From: Arthrobacter sp. zg-Y20
Lineage (GTDB): Bacteria; Actinomycetota; Actinomycetes; Actinomycetales; Micrococcaceae
Length of the DNA: 64,000 nt
Reading direction: 5' to 3'
Assembly (NCBI RefSeq): GCF_030142075.1
Contig: NZ_CP126241.1
Location: 2,914,001-2,978,000 of the forward strand
Part shown: positions 16,850 to 24,231 of the stretch, one piece after another
Layout of the letters: each line of letters begins with the position of its first letter
How positions within the stretch are numbered: position 1 is the first letter of the stretch
Position numbers and translations under genes: made by a program
Notes under the pieces: model-generated
What the model was told of the DNA's origin: nothing
What the model saw: the letters and a program-made list of their open reading frames with translations, nothing else
Databases searched by the model: none

Positions 16850-17046
16850 TATCGCCAGCGTAGCGCAGAGGTGCATTGCGCCACACCCCTCCGGGCAGCA
16901 TTCCGGCCGCTCATGCTGCCCGGGTTATCGATGGAAAACCTGCCGCCAGGGAACCGGATACGGGATTGGCGATTGCCGCATGCCCTGCGCTGGGAAAGAC
17001 TGTCCGCCTTGGAGCCGTTGATTCCGCTGCCCGAAGGAGTGCAAAG

Positions 17047-18090
17047 ATGAGCCCTCGCCCAGGTCTTTACCGCCGTTCACCCGGTGTCCCTTTCCGCAGT
17101 CCGTTCCGCCTCCCGTTCCGCCGTTCATTCCGCGGCGGGAGGCTCGGTGTCCTGGCCCTGGCTGCGGCGGCGCTCCTGGCCGGCGGTGCGTCGTCCGCCG
17201 CGGCAGACGGTCCGGCAGGCGGCTCCCCGGGCAACTTCGGCGGGGACTCCGTGCAGCACCGGGGCGGAGACGGCCACGGGCACGGCCGGGGCCACGGCGG
17301 CGGGCACGGCGGCGGGCACGGCTGGGGCCGCGACGTCGACTATGTGGCCTTCGGAGACTCCTATGCCGCCGGCTACGGCGGCGGTCCCGTGCTGGATGCC
17401 TGCGGCCGCACGGAACAGGGCTATCCCGCGCTGCTGGACGCCCGGCGGCGCGTGGATCTGGAAGCCGATGCCACCTGCGCCGGCGCCACCGCCCTGACCA
17501 CCCCGGCTGACGCACCGGTGGACCTGCCCGAACAGATCAGCAACGCGGCGGCCAGCGGCACGCTCAACGACCGGACCGACGTCGTGACCGTGACCATCGG
17601 CGGCAACGACGTCCGGTTCGGCACCGTGGTGGCCGCCTGCGCCGGGACCCAGCTTCCGGCCACCTGCGCACCGGCCATCGAGCAGGCCAGCACCTACGCC
17701 TCGACGGTCCTGGCTCCCCAGCTGGCGGCGGAATTCGCCCGGATAGCCGAGGCAGCCCCGCGCGCCACCCTGGTGGTCACCGGATACCCGCACCTGTTCG
17801 AAACCGGTGCGCCGGGCCCGCTCAGCGCGGAGGCGCAGGCCCTGTTCAACGCCGGAACCGACGCCCTGAATGCGGTCATCGCCGGACAGGTTCCCGAGGA
17901 CGGCGTTTTTGTGGACGTGGTGGACGAATTCGCCGGACACGGAGTGGGATCCGCCGATTCCTGGATTCGCTTCGAAGGCGGCCCGTTCGACCTGCATCCC
18001 ACCGAGACCGGTTACCGGGACGGCTACACCGCGGCCATCCTGGCGGATGCCGGCAGCGAATTCCGGACCGGGTGCCGGGGCCGCGGCTAG
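17047..18090 (+). CDS. Secreted SGNH/GDSL hydrolase
   Basis: Exported esterase/lipase of 347 residues. The first 31 residues are a very basic stretch that could be a Tat-like or long Sec n-region, followed by a hydrophobic core LGVLALAAAALLAGGASSAAA with cleavage near residue 53. Residues 62-95 are a Gly/His-rich linker (GHGHGRGHGGGHGGGHG) that could bind metal. The SGNH blocks follow: nucleophile Ser105 in FGDSYAAG, the GGND block in VTIGGNDVRF and the C-terminal DLHPTETGY with the catalytic His. The ATG at 17047 is chosen from the GAAGGAG just upstream. The stop is 9 nt from that of the convergent ligase. Confidence 0.9.
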   Translation: MSPRPGLYRRSPGVPFRSPFRLPFRRSFRGGRLGVLALAAAALLAGGASSAAADGPAGGSPGNFGGDSVQHRGGDGHGHGRGHGGGHGGGHGWGRDVDYVAFGDSYAAGYGGGPVLDACGRTEQGYPALLDARRRVDLEADATCAGATALTTPADAPVDLPEQISNAAASGTLNDRTDVVTVTIGGNDVRFGTVVAACAGTQLPATCAPAIEQASTYASTVLAPQLAAEFARIAEAAPRATLVVTGYPHLFETGAPGPLSAEAQALFNAGTDALNAVIAGQVPEDGVFVDVVDEFAGHGVGSADSWIRFEGGPFDLHPTETGYRDGYTAAILADAGSEFRTGCRGRG

Positions 18091-18099
18091 TCTTCGCAG

Positions 18100-19167
18100 C
18101 TAGCTGCCCAGCACGTCCGCCAGGTCGAACTTCACGGGTTCCTCCAGCTGGGCGTAGGTGCAGGACTCCGGCGAGCGGTCAGGCCGCCAGCGCACGAAGC
18201 TCGCCACATGCCGGAACCGATTCCCTTCCATGTGGTCGTACTTCACCTCCACCACCCGCTCCGGACGCAGCGGCACAAAGGAGAGATCCTTCTTGCCGCT
18301 CCAGCGGCTGCCTTCCGAGTTGCGGGGCGTGCGGGTGCCGGCCTCCTGCTCCTCCGACGCCCAGGGGTGCCCTTCTTCGCCCGCCACCAGCGGCTGGAGC
18401 TCCTGGAACAGCTCCCGGCGCCGGTCCATGGAGAAGGCTCCGGCAACGCCCACGTTGGTGAGCTCGCCGTCGTCGTTGTAAATGCCCAGCAGCAGCGAAC
18501 CGATGAGGTCCGGGCCGGACTTGTGCACCCGGTAGCCGGCCAGCACGCAGTCAGCGGTGCGCTCATGCTTGAGCTTGGCCATGGTGCGCTTGTTCGGGGC
18601 ATACGCAGCATCCAGCGGCTTGGCAACCACTCCGTCCAGCCCGGCACCTTCGAACCGGTCAAACCAGTCCCGCGCCTGCTCCGGATCATCCGTGGCGGCG
18701 GTGACGGACACCGGTGCCTGCGCCGTTTTCAGCGCCTGGACCAGGGCCTCGCGGCGTTCGGCGAACGGTTTGTCCGTGTAATCCGTGTCTCCCAGGGCCA
18801 GCAGGTCGAAGGCCACGAACCGGACCGGGGTCTGCTCCGCAAGCAGTTTCACGCGGCTGGCGGCCGGGTGGATACGCTGCTGCAGCAGCTCGAAGTCCAA
18901 CCGTTTACCGTCGGGCGCCACCATCACAATTTCCCCGTCCACCACGCACCGCTCGGGCAGGTTGGCCTTGAGTGCCGCCACCAGTTCGGGGAAGTAGCGC
19001 GTCATCGGCTTCTCGTTGCGGGAGCCGATCTCGACGTCGTCGCCGTCCCGGAAAATGATGGACCGGAACCCGTCCCATTTGGGCTCGTAGAGGTACTCGC
19101 CTTCAGGCAGGGAGCTGGCGGCTTTGGCCAGCATGGGCGCAATGGGAGGCATCACCGGAAGTTGCAT
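18100..19167 (-). CDS. ligC: ATP-dependent DNA ligase, LigC type
   Basis: Stand-alone ATP-dependent DNA ligase of 355 residues, the LigC group of actinobacteria; these act in accessory repair such as base excision or end joining. The nucleotidyl-transferase motif KWDG (adenylated Lys30) is followed by EIGSRNEKPMTRYFPEL, VVDGEIV, VRFVAFDLL and GLDGVVAKPLDAAY. An OB-fold domain contains KLKHERTADCVLAGYR and EVKYDHMEGNRFRHVASFVRWR. There is no fused polymerase or nuclease domain, so it is not LigD. The ATG at 19167 is where homology begins. Confidence 0.92.
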   Translation of the reverse strand: MQLPVMPPIAPMLAKAASSLPEGEYLYEPKWDGFRSIIFRDGDDVEIGSRNEKPMTRYFPELVAALKANLPERCVVDGEIVMVAPDGKRLDFELLQQRIHPAASRVKLLAEQTPVRFVAFDLLALGDTDYTDKPFAERREALVQALKTAQAPVSVTAATDDPEQARDWFDRFEGAGLDGVVAKPLDAAYAPNKRTMAKLKHERTADCVLAGYRVHKSGPDLIGSLLLGIYNDDGELTNVGVAGAFSMDRRRELFQELQPLVAGEEGHPWASEEQEAGTRTPRNSEGSRWSGKKDLSFVPLRPERVVEVKYDHMEGNRFRHVASFVRWRPDRSPESCTYAQLEEPVKFDLADVLGS

Positions 19168-19177
19168 GTGCCCATTC

Positions 19178-19759
19178 TTATCCGATTGCGGCCCGTTCCC
19201 CCAGCCCCGCGGTGAACGCGGTGAGCAGGTCGCGGCCCTGTTCCCAGTAGCCCACGCCGCTCTTTTCGTTGATGTGCGCCAGCTCGCCGGCATTGATGAA
19301 CGGCAGTTTCCAGGCCGCTGCAATGACCTCTGCCGCCGGCAGCGCGCAGTACGGGTCGCTCTCACTGGCGATCAGCAGGCCCGGAACAGGCAGTTCCTGC
19401 AAGCGCGGGTTCCGGAACGTCCCGGCCGGCTGCGGGAAGGAGGCGGCTACGGGATCCGGCGGGCTGACCAGGAAGACCCCGCGGGCGCCGTCGGGGTTGC
19501 GCAGCAGCCATTCCGCCGCGGCCAGGCAGCCCAGGCTGTGGGCCACGAGCACGGTGTTCCCGTGCTGTGCCCCGGCGGCTTTGTCCAGCGCGGACATCCA
19601 GTCCTCCAGCTCCGGCTCGTCCCACGACGACGGCGCGATGCGGGTGACGTCCGGCAGGTCGGCTTCCCACCGGCTCTGCCACTGCTCCGGCGGTGAGCCC
19701 TGATAGCCCGGGACCAAGGTGATGTGCACTGTTCCTGCTTCCTTCCGCTGCGTTTCCAC
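19178..19759 (-). CDS. RBBP9/YdeN-family serine hydrolase
   Basis: Small alpha/beta hydrolase of 193 residues. The family signature VPGYQGSPPEQWQSRWE opens the protein, the nucleophile elbow is VAHSLGC, and the catalytic aspartate lies in IASESDPYC. The usual GHIN near the end is here AHIN, followed by GYWEQG. RBBP9/YdeN proteins are putative carboxylesterases of unknown physiological substrate. It lies 10 nt upstream of ligC and may be cotranscribed with it, with no obvious functional link. Divergent from the luciferase-like gene at 19824. Confidence 0.85.
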   Translation of the reverse strand: METQRKEAGTVHITLVPGYQGSPPEQWQSRWEADLPDVTRIAPSSWDEPELEDWMSALDKAAGAQHGNTVLVAHSLGCLAAAEWLLRNPDGARGVFLVSPPDPVAASFPQPAGTFRNPRLQELPVPGLLIASESDPYCALPAAEVIAAAWKLPFINAGELAHINEKSGVGYWEQGRDLLTAFTAGLGERAAIG

Positions 19760-19823
19760 GTGCCCGGCCCGGAAGTCCGGGGAGGACGGGAATACGGCCG
19801 AACCTTACGGCGCTGAGGCTGAT

Positions 19824-20843
19824 ATGAAACGAATAGGGTTCCTGTCCTTCGGACATTACCGGAATGCGCTCGGCTCACGGACCCCCAGCGCACGTGACGC
19901 ATTGCTGCAGCAGGTGGAGCTGGCCGTCGCAGCCGAGGAAATCGGCGTCGACGGCGCGTACCTGCGGGTGCACCACTTCGCCCCGCAGTTCTCCGCCCCC
20001 TTCCCGCTGCTCGCAGCCATGGCCGCGCGGACCAGCAGGATTGAGCTGGGCACCGGCGTGATCGACATGCGCTATATGAATCCTCTTTCAATGGCCGAGG
20101 ATGCCGCGGCCACGGACCTGATCAGCGGAGGCAGGCTGCAGCTGGGCATCAGCCGGGGATCCCCCGAGCCGGCCCTGCGCGGATATGAGTCCTTCGGTTA
20201 CGTGCCGGGGCCGGAATCCACCGACGCCGACATGGCCCGGCAGCACACCGAAGTGTTCCGGGCCGCGATTGCCGGTGCCGGCGTCGCCCAGGCGGATCCG
20301 GCCATGACCGGCAGCACCGGAGCCATGCCCATCGATCCGCTGTCCCCCGGCCTGCCCGAGCGCATCTGGTGGGGATCCGGCACCCGGGCCACAGCCAAGT
20401 GGACGGGCGAGCAGGGCATGAACCTGATGAGCTCCACCCTGCTGACCGAGGACACCGGTGTCCCGTTCGACCAGCTGCAGGCCGAGCAGATTGCCGTGTA
20501 CCGGCAGGCCTGGGCCGACGCCGGCCACCAGGGCACCCCGCGGGTCTCCGTCAGCCGCAGCATCATCCCGTTGGTCACCGGGGAGGACCGGCATTATTTC
20601 GGGCTCCGTGCGCAGGCCGAGGGACGGGACCAGGTGGGCCATCTCGACGGCGGTTTGGCGCGGTTCGGCAAGAGCTACATCGGCGAACCGGATGTCATCG
20701 CTGCTGAACTGGCCGCCGACGCCGCCGTGCAGGAAGCCGATACCGTGCTGATTACCGTGCCGAACCAGCTGGGCGTGGACTACAACGCGCAGCTGCTGGA
20801 AAGCGTCGTGAAGCTGGTGGCGCCGGGGGCCGGCTGGCGGTAA
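19824..20843 (+). CDS. LLM-class flavin-dependent oxidoreductase
   Basis: Luciferase-like monooxygenase of 339 residues with the bacterial luciferase TIM-barrel pattern: MKRIGFLSFGHY, EEIGVDGAYLRVHHFAPQFSAPFPLLAAMAARTSRIELGTGVIDMRYMNPLSMAEDAAATDLISGGRLQLGISRGSP, and a C-terminal IGEPDVIAAELAADAAVQEADTVLITVPNQLG. It uses reduced flavin (FMN or F420, not decidable from sequence). The start at 19824 has homology from the first residues. A structured repeat element begins 47 nt after its stop. Confidence 0.9.
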   Translation: MKRIGFLSFGHYRNALGSRTPSARDALLQQVELAVAAEEIGVDGAYLRVHHFAPQFSAPFPLLAAMAARTSRIELGTGVIDMRYMNPLSMAEDAAATDLISGGRLQLGISRGSPEPALRGYESFGYVPGPESTDADMARQHTEVFRAAIAGAGVAQADPAMTGSTGAMPIDPLSPGLPERIWWGSGTRATAKWTGEQGMNLMSSTLLTEDTGVPFDQLQAEQIAVYRQAWADAGHQGTPRVSVSRSIIPLVTGEDRHYFGLRAQAEGRDQVGHLDGGLARFGKSYIGEPDVIAAELAADAAVQEADTVLITVPNQLGVDYNAQLLESVVKLVAPGAGWR

Positions 20844-20890
20844 CTCTTTCGCTGGCTTTGACCGGCCTCGCTGGGAACGTGGGCACCTAC

Positions 20891-20969
20891 GGGGCCTGGC
20901 TCCGGCGGCAACGAAACTCCCCGCTCGCAGAACTCGCGGGAAGTATTAAAGCCGCCTCCGCCAGGCCCC
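20891..20969 (+). repeat. Structured dispersed element, copy 1
   Basis: A long imperfect palindrome. The outer arms GGGGCCTGGC / GCCAGGCCCC (20891-20900 / 20960-20969) are 10 bp perfect. They are followed by tcc/tcc, the invariant GGCGGC / GCCGCC (20904-20909 / 20951-20956) and a 6/6 loop AACGAA/ATTAAA. Next is a 9-position helix ACTCCCCGC / GCGGGAAGT (one mismatch) and an 11-nt loop TCGCAGAACTC. Two other copies in the window have the same 53-nt core geometry with different but pairing arms. It is intergenic, between the LLM gene and the sigma factor gene. Confidence 0.85.
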
Positions 20970-21074
20970 TTCGCATGTCCGTTGCCTATGCGCAGAGCGG
21001 GGCAGCGCACGTGTCGGGGAAAGTTGCGTGCACCGCCTGGTTACACTTTTGAGGCTGCCGGACATTAACAGGGC

Positions 21075-21599
21075 ATGAGTGTACAAAGCTTCCGGAAGGA
21101 ACAACGGGACGTGGACAGGGAGAAGTGTTTCCTGGCCGCCCACGCCGCCGGACATGACCGCATCTACCGCTACTTCCGGCGTCGAACCGAAAACGCCGCC
21201 ACCGCCGAGGACCTGTGCGCCGAGGTCTTTCGGATCGCCTGGGAAAAGACCGGGCAGGAGGAAAGCCTTTCGGTCATGGTGCTGTTCGGGATCGCGAAAA
21301 ACGTCCTCCGCAACCATGACCGGTCCGCTTCCCGGTCCGCGAGCCTCCTCGGAGCCCTCCAGCTGGAACGGGACCACGAGCGGAACGACGACGACTCCCG
21401 CATCCATGAGGCGCTCGCCCGGCTCGGGCCCGATGAGCGGGAGGTCCTCCTCCTGACGTACTGGGACGGTTTCAGTTCCAGCGAGGTCTCGGACCTGCTC
21501 AACACCAGCGCCACCGCCGTCAGGATGCGTTTGCACCGGGCACGCAAGGCGCTCGGCCGCCTGCTGGACACGGAATCACTTTCAGAAGGAGCGAAATGA
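21075..21599 (+). CDS. RNA polymerase sigma factor, ECF-like
   Basis: Sigma-70 family factor of 174 residues. Region 2 is seen as HDRIYRYFRRRTENAATAEDLCAEVFRIAWEK and region 4 as ALARLGPDEREVLLLTYWDGFSSSEVSDLLNTSATAVRMRLHRARKALGRLL, the promoter -10 and -35 recognition parts; there is no region 1.1 or 3. It overlaps the next gene by ATGA, a CU044_5270-type membrane protein that is regularly paired with such factors. An in-frame GTG at 21111, preceded by GGAAGGA, is an alternative start that would remove 12 residues. The two-gene module is flanked by structured repeat copies 1 and 3 in inverted orientation. Confidence 0.9.
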   Translation: MSVQSFRKEQRDVDREKCFLAAHAAGHDRIYRYFRRRTENAATAEDLCAEVFRIAWEKTGQEESLSVMVLFGIAKNVLRNHDRSASRSASLLGALQLERDHERNDDDSRIHEALARLGPDEREVLLLTYWDGFSSSEVSDLLNTSATAVRMRLHRARKALGRLLDTESLSEGAK

Positions 21600-22714
21600 T
21601 GAACAATGCCAATCTGCCCGTCGGCCTGGACCGCGCACTTGCTTCCGCTGACCCCGCACGCTCCGTTCACGAAAACGAACTGGCCGGCAGCCGCGCCAGG
21701 TCGCTCGCCGTGATGGACGCTCCGCAGGCGGCACAAAGCACTTCACCCTCCCGCCTGCACCCCGTTCCTCCGCTGAACGCCCGCCGCGCCGGAGGCCCGA
21801 GGACCACGCCGCCCCGCGCCCGACGCCGTCTCTTGCTTGCATCCGCCGCTGCAGCTCTGCTGGTGGGAGGCATAGTGGTGGCCGACGTCGTCCGGCCCGG
21901 CAGTCCCGGCGCCACCGCTGAGGCGGCAGAAGTCCTGAACGCCGCAGCCGACGCTACTATCCGCACCTCCGATCCCGTGGTGGGCCCCGGCCAGTACCTG
22001 AAAATCGACACAACCGAGCTGACCTGGGGCGGCAAGCAGATGGCTGACGGCAGCGACCTTTCCTGGCAGGAAACCGTCAGCGATCAGCTCTACATACCGG
22101 CAGACAGGAACGGTGAATGGGTCTGGGACCGCGGAGAGCGGATTCCCCTCGAGTCCTCGTCCGACGCCGCCAAGAAGGCGGCCGCCGAGATCGCCCAGCT
22201 GCCGCCGAAGGGTGGGGTGCCGAACCCGACGGTCGGAATCCAGCGCGGCCCGGGCGGAGCTTTCTACGGGCAGGCGCCGATGGTCATCATCGGCACCTCC
22301 CTCGACGAAGCCGGAAGCCTGCCCCGGGATCCCCGGGAACTGCTGGACCTCATTTACGAGCGCACCGAGGGAGCCGGCAAAACGCCGGAAACCGAGGCCT
22401 TTGTAACCATCGCTGACGGTTTGCGCACCGGGGCCGTCCCCGCCGACCTGCGCGCAACCATGTATCGGGCCGCTGCACTGATCCCCGGCGTGGTCATGAG
22501 CGACAAGCAGGCAACAGTGGACGGTAGGACAGGCATCGCCATCGGAATCCCCCACCCAGGAGGAACGTCGCGGACCGACATCATCATCGATCCTGACTCA
22601 GGCCTGGTCATCGGCGAACAGGACGTACTGCTGCAGGACTTCCCCAACGCTCCTGCCGGCACCGTTCAGGCATGGACTTCGGTTAGAACCTCCGTGGTGG
22701 ATTCCGCCCCGTAA
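21596..22714 (+). CDS. CU044_5270 family membrane protein, putative sigma-factor partner
   Basis: A 372-residue protein with a long cytosolic N-terminus rich in Pro/Arg (1-77), one transmembrane helix RRRLLLASAAAALLVGGIVVADVV (about 76-98) and a large outside domain. That domain has features of the CU044_5270 family, such as AAEVLNAAADATIRTSDPVVGPGQYLKI, a WVWDRGERI-like strand and a C-terminal GIPHPGGTSRTDIIIDPDSGLVIGEQDVL. Translational coupling with the sigma factor (ATGA) suggests that it acts as its anti-sigma or sensor partner; no zinc-binding HxxxCxxC motif is present, so the mechanism is open. Confidence 0.82.
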   Translation: MMNNANLPVGLDRALASADPARSVHENELAGSRARSLAVMDAPQAAQSTSPSRLHPVPPLNARRAGGPRTTPPRARRRLLLASAAAALLVGGIVVADVVRPGSPGATAEAAEVLNAAADATIRTSDPVVGPGQYLKIDTTELTWGGKQMADGSDLSWQETVSDQLYIPADRNGEWVWDRGERIPLESSSDAAKKAAAEIAQLPPKGGVPNPTVGIQRGPGGAFYGQAPMVIIGTSLDEAGSLPRDPRELLDLIYERTEGAGKTPETEAFVTIADGLRTGAVPADLRATMYRAAALIPGVVMSDKQATVDGRTGIAIGIPHPGGTSRTDIIIDPDSGLVIGEQDVLLQDFPNAPAGTVQAWTSVRTSVVDSAP

Positions 22715-22740
22715 AGCTCTCTCCGACGCCTTTCGGGGCG

Positions 22741-22893
22741 GGGCACCGGACGGGCCGGGGACTGGGGCACCGGACAGGCGGTGCGGCACCAGGGCCGGAC
22801 GGGCCGGGTTGGGCGGTGCGGCACCAGGGCACCGGACGGGCCGGGTTAGGCGCGGTGCGGCACCAGGGCACCGGACGGGCCGGGTTAGGCGGC
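22741..22893. repeat. Tandem GC-rich repeat array, about 5 copies
   Basis: Units of about 27-39 nt beginning at about 22741, 22765, 22792, 22827 and 22866, sharing the core GGGCACCGGACGGGCCGGG and the end CGGTGCGGCACCA. The last unit runs directly into structured element copy 3 and supplies one of its outer arms. It lies between the CU044_5270-type gene and the ORF at 23187. No gene is supported. Confidence 0.8.
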
Positions 22894-22951
22894 TTTATTA
22901 ACTTTCGCGAGCTCTGCGAGCGGAAGTTTTCGTTGCCGCCGTTCCGGCCCG
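22876..22951 (-). repeat. Structured dispersed element, copy 3 (minus strand)
   Basis: Read on the minus strand: outer arms CGGGCCGG / CCGGCCCG (8 bp perfect), then GGCGGC / GCCGCC, a 6/6 loop AACGAA/AATAAA, the helix AACTTCCGC / GCGAAAGTT (8 of 9 pairs) and the loop TCGCAGAGCTC. The core is 53 nt, exactly as in copies 1 and 2, yet both outer and inner helices have other sequences. It is oriented against both flanking genes. Confidence 0.85.
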
Positions 22952-23186
22952 CCCGGCGCCCCGCCGGGACCCGGCCCGGGACCCGAGAACAAGAGCCCCT
23001 GTCGAAATGTCGGCGCCCTCCGCTACAGTAGTTTTCAGCTTCACGAGATGTGGCCTTCGCCCGGTTCGCCGGGCATAAAAGCTCCGACTGGCCCCACACC
23101 AACCCCACTGTTCGGCGGGTGGTTCGGATGACGAAGCGGCCTGCTTCATCCGCTGCAGGCAAGGACAACCTGAAAAGGAACCCACT
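22952..23186. other. Non-coding leader region before the ORF at 23187
   Basis: GC-rich start followed by a more AT-rich part (TACAGTAGTTTTCAGCTTCA) that may hold the promoter of the next gene. Small inverted repeats such as GCCCGGTTCGCCGGGC are present. No ORF with coding features was seen. Confidence 0.4.
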
Positions 23187-23621
23187 GTGAGCATTTCCAG
23201 TGTCAGTAACTCCGGCTTCAACAACCCCGACTTCAGCAGTTCCTCCCCGAGCAACTGCACCGGTTTCGCTCCGGGCCACAACATCCATTGGATTCACGGC
23301 CGCCGGCTTCAGGGCTGGGAGCACTGGGCCGACGTCGCCGTCACCGCGGATCCGCAGCTGGACCTCATCTACCTGGTTATCGACGGGCAGCAGCAGTTGA
23401 TGTGGTTCCACAATGTCGGTGCGGTCGCAACCGCATTGGAAGCCGCCGTCGACACGCCTCAGTGGTGCCAGCGGTATTCCACGCTGATGGTGCCCGGCGG
23501 GTTTGGCTCCGAAGCCCGGAGCTCTTTTTTCTACTTGGCCCGGCCGGAGCGGGTACTGCCATGCAACGGCGCTCCGGTCCGGGCACCCGAAAATGAGCGG
23601 CTCGAGAAGCCCGGCTCCTAG
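23187..23621 (+). CDS. Hypothetical protein, unrecognised
   Basis: A 144-residue ORF starting with GTG and preceded by AAAAGGA. The first 27 residues are Ser/Asn-rich (SISSVSNSGFNNPDFSSSS), the rest looks globular: GHNIHWIHGRRLQGWEHWADVAVTADPQLDLIYLVIDGQQQLMWFHN, then YSTLMVPGGFGSEARSSFFYL. The many aromatic residues and the lack of charged repeats argue for a real soluble protein rather than a high-GC shadow, and its base composition is less GC-rich than the neighbours. No signal peptide, membrane segment or known domain is visible. Possibly recently acquired; function unknown. Confidence 0.6.
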   Translation: MSISSVSNSGFNNPDFSSSSPSNCTGFAPGHNIHWIHGRRLQGWEHWADVAVTADPQLDLIYLVIDGQQQLMWFHNVGAVATALEAAVDTPQWCQRYSTLMVPGGFGSEARSSFFYLARPERVLPCNGAPVRAPENERLEKPGS

Positions 23622-23686
23622 CTTGCGGACGGTAGCTGGCCGCAATTCGGAGCTGCGGGTGATTCGGCGGTCCTAGGCTCTGGGCC

Positions 23687-24121
23687 ATGACGAACATACA
23701 GATCTGCGTAGACTGCACCGATGCCCACGCTCAGGCCGATTGGTGGGCGGAAACCTTGGGCTGGACGTTGGAGCCCACGGACCAGGGCTTCATCTCGTCC
23801 TTGCTGGACCAGGGCTTCGCAAAACCCGAGGACGTGATTGAGCACAACGGTGTCCGGGTCTGGCGTGACGGCGCAGCTATCTGCCCTGCCGATCAGGTGG
23901 GACAGGAGGACCGGCTGCGCATCCTGTTCCAGCCCGTCCCCGAGCCCAAGACCGTCAAGGATCGAATCCACCTGGATGTGCGGCTGGAGGGCAGGGACAA
24001 GGACGAAGCCCGGGCCGCATTGGAAGGTCGAGGTGCATCCTTCCTGTACGAGGCCAGTCAGGGCCCGCACTCCTGGTACACGATGGCCGATCCCGAGGGC
24101 AACGAATTCTGCATCAGCTGA
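23687..24121 (+). CDS. VOC (glyoxalase/bleomycin resistance) family protein
   Basis: A 144-residue protein with the two-module beta-alpha-beta-beta-beta pattern of the VOC superfamily: IQICVDCTDAHAQADWWAETLGW in the first half, and DRIHLDVRLEGRDKDEARAALEGRGASFLYEASQGPHSWYTMADPEGNEFCIS in the second. The ending DPEGNEFC is the usual family tail. The first-strand metal ligand is not an obvious His, as in many glyoxalase-like proteins of unknown substrate. Monocistronic; a long inverted repeat follows. Confidence 0.85.
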   Translation: MTNIQICVDCTDAHAQADWWAETLGWTLEPTDQGFISSLLDQGFAKPEDVIEHNGVRVWRDGAAICPADQVGQEDRLRILFQPVPEPKTVKDRIHLDVRLEGRDKDEARAALEGRGASFLYEASQGPHSWYTMADPEGNEFCIS

Positions 24122-24140
24122 CGCGCACCTGCTCTTCCAG

Positions 24141-24197
24141 CTTCTGTACAGCTGATGCGGCGTGGAAGGGCCAATACCCGCATCAGCTGTACAGAAG
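24141..24197. terminator. Perfect 20-bp inverted repeat, probable bidirectional terminator
   Basis: CTTCTGTACAGCTGATGCGG (24141-24160) and its exact reverse complement (24178-24197) enclose a 17-nt loop. It lies between the convergent VOC gene and CPBP protease gene, so termination in both directions is plausible. There is no T-tract. The 3' end of the VOC gene itself contains a third copy of GCATCAGCTG (24112-24121). Confidence 0.6.
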
Positions 24198-24231
24198 GCG
24201 TCCGCGGAACCCCCAAAACGGCCGTGAGACC

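Noticed and set aside
20891-20969. Structured element copy 1 as an ordinary terminator of the LLM gene
   Set aside because: It has large conserved unpaired parts and no T-tract, and another copy lies antisense to both its neighbours; a terminator role alone does not explain the conserved loops.
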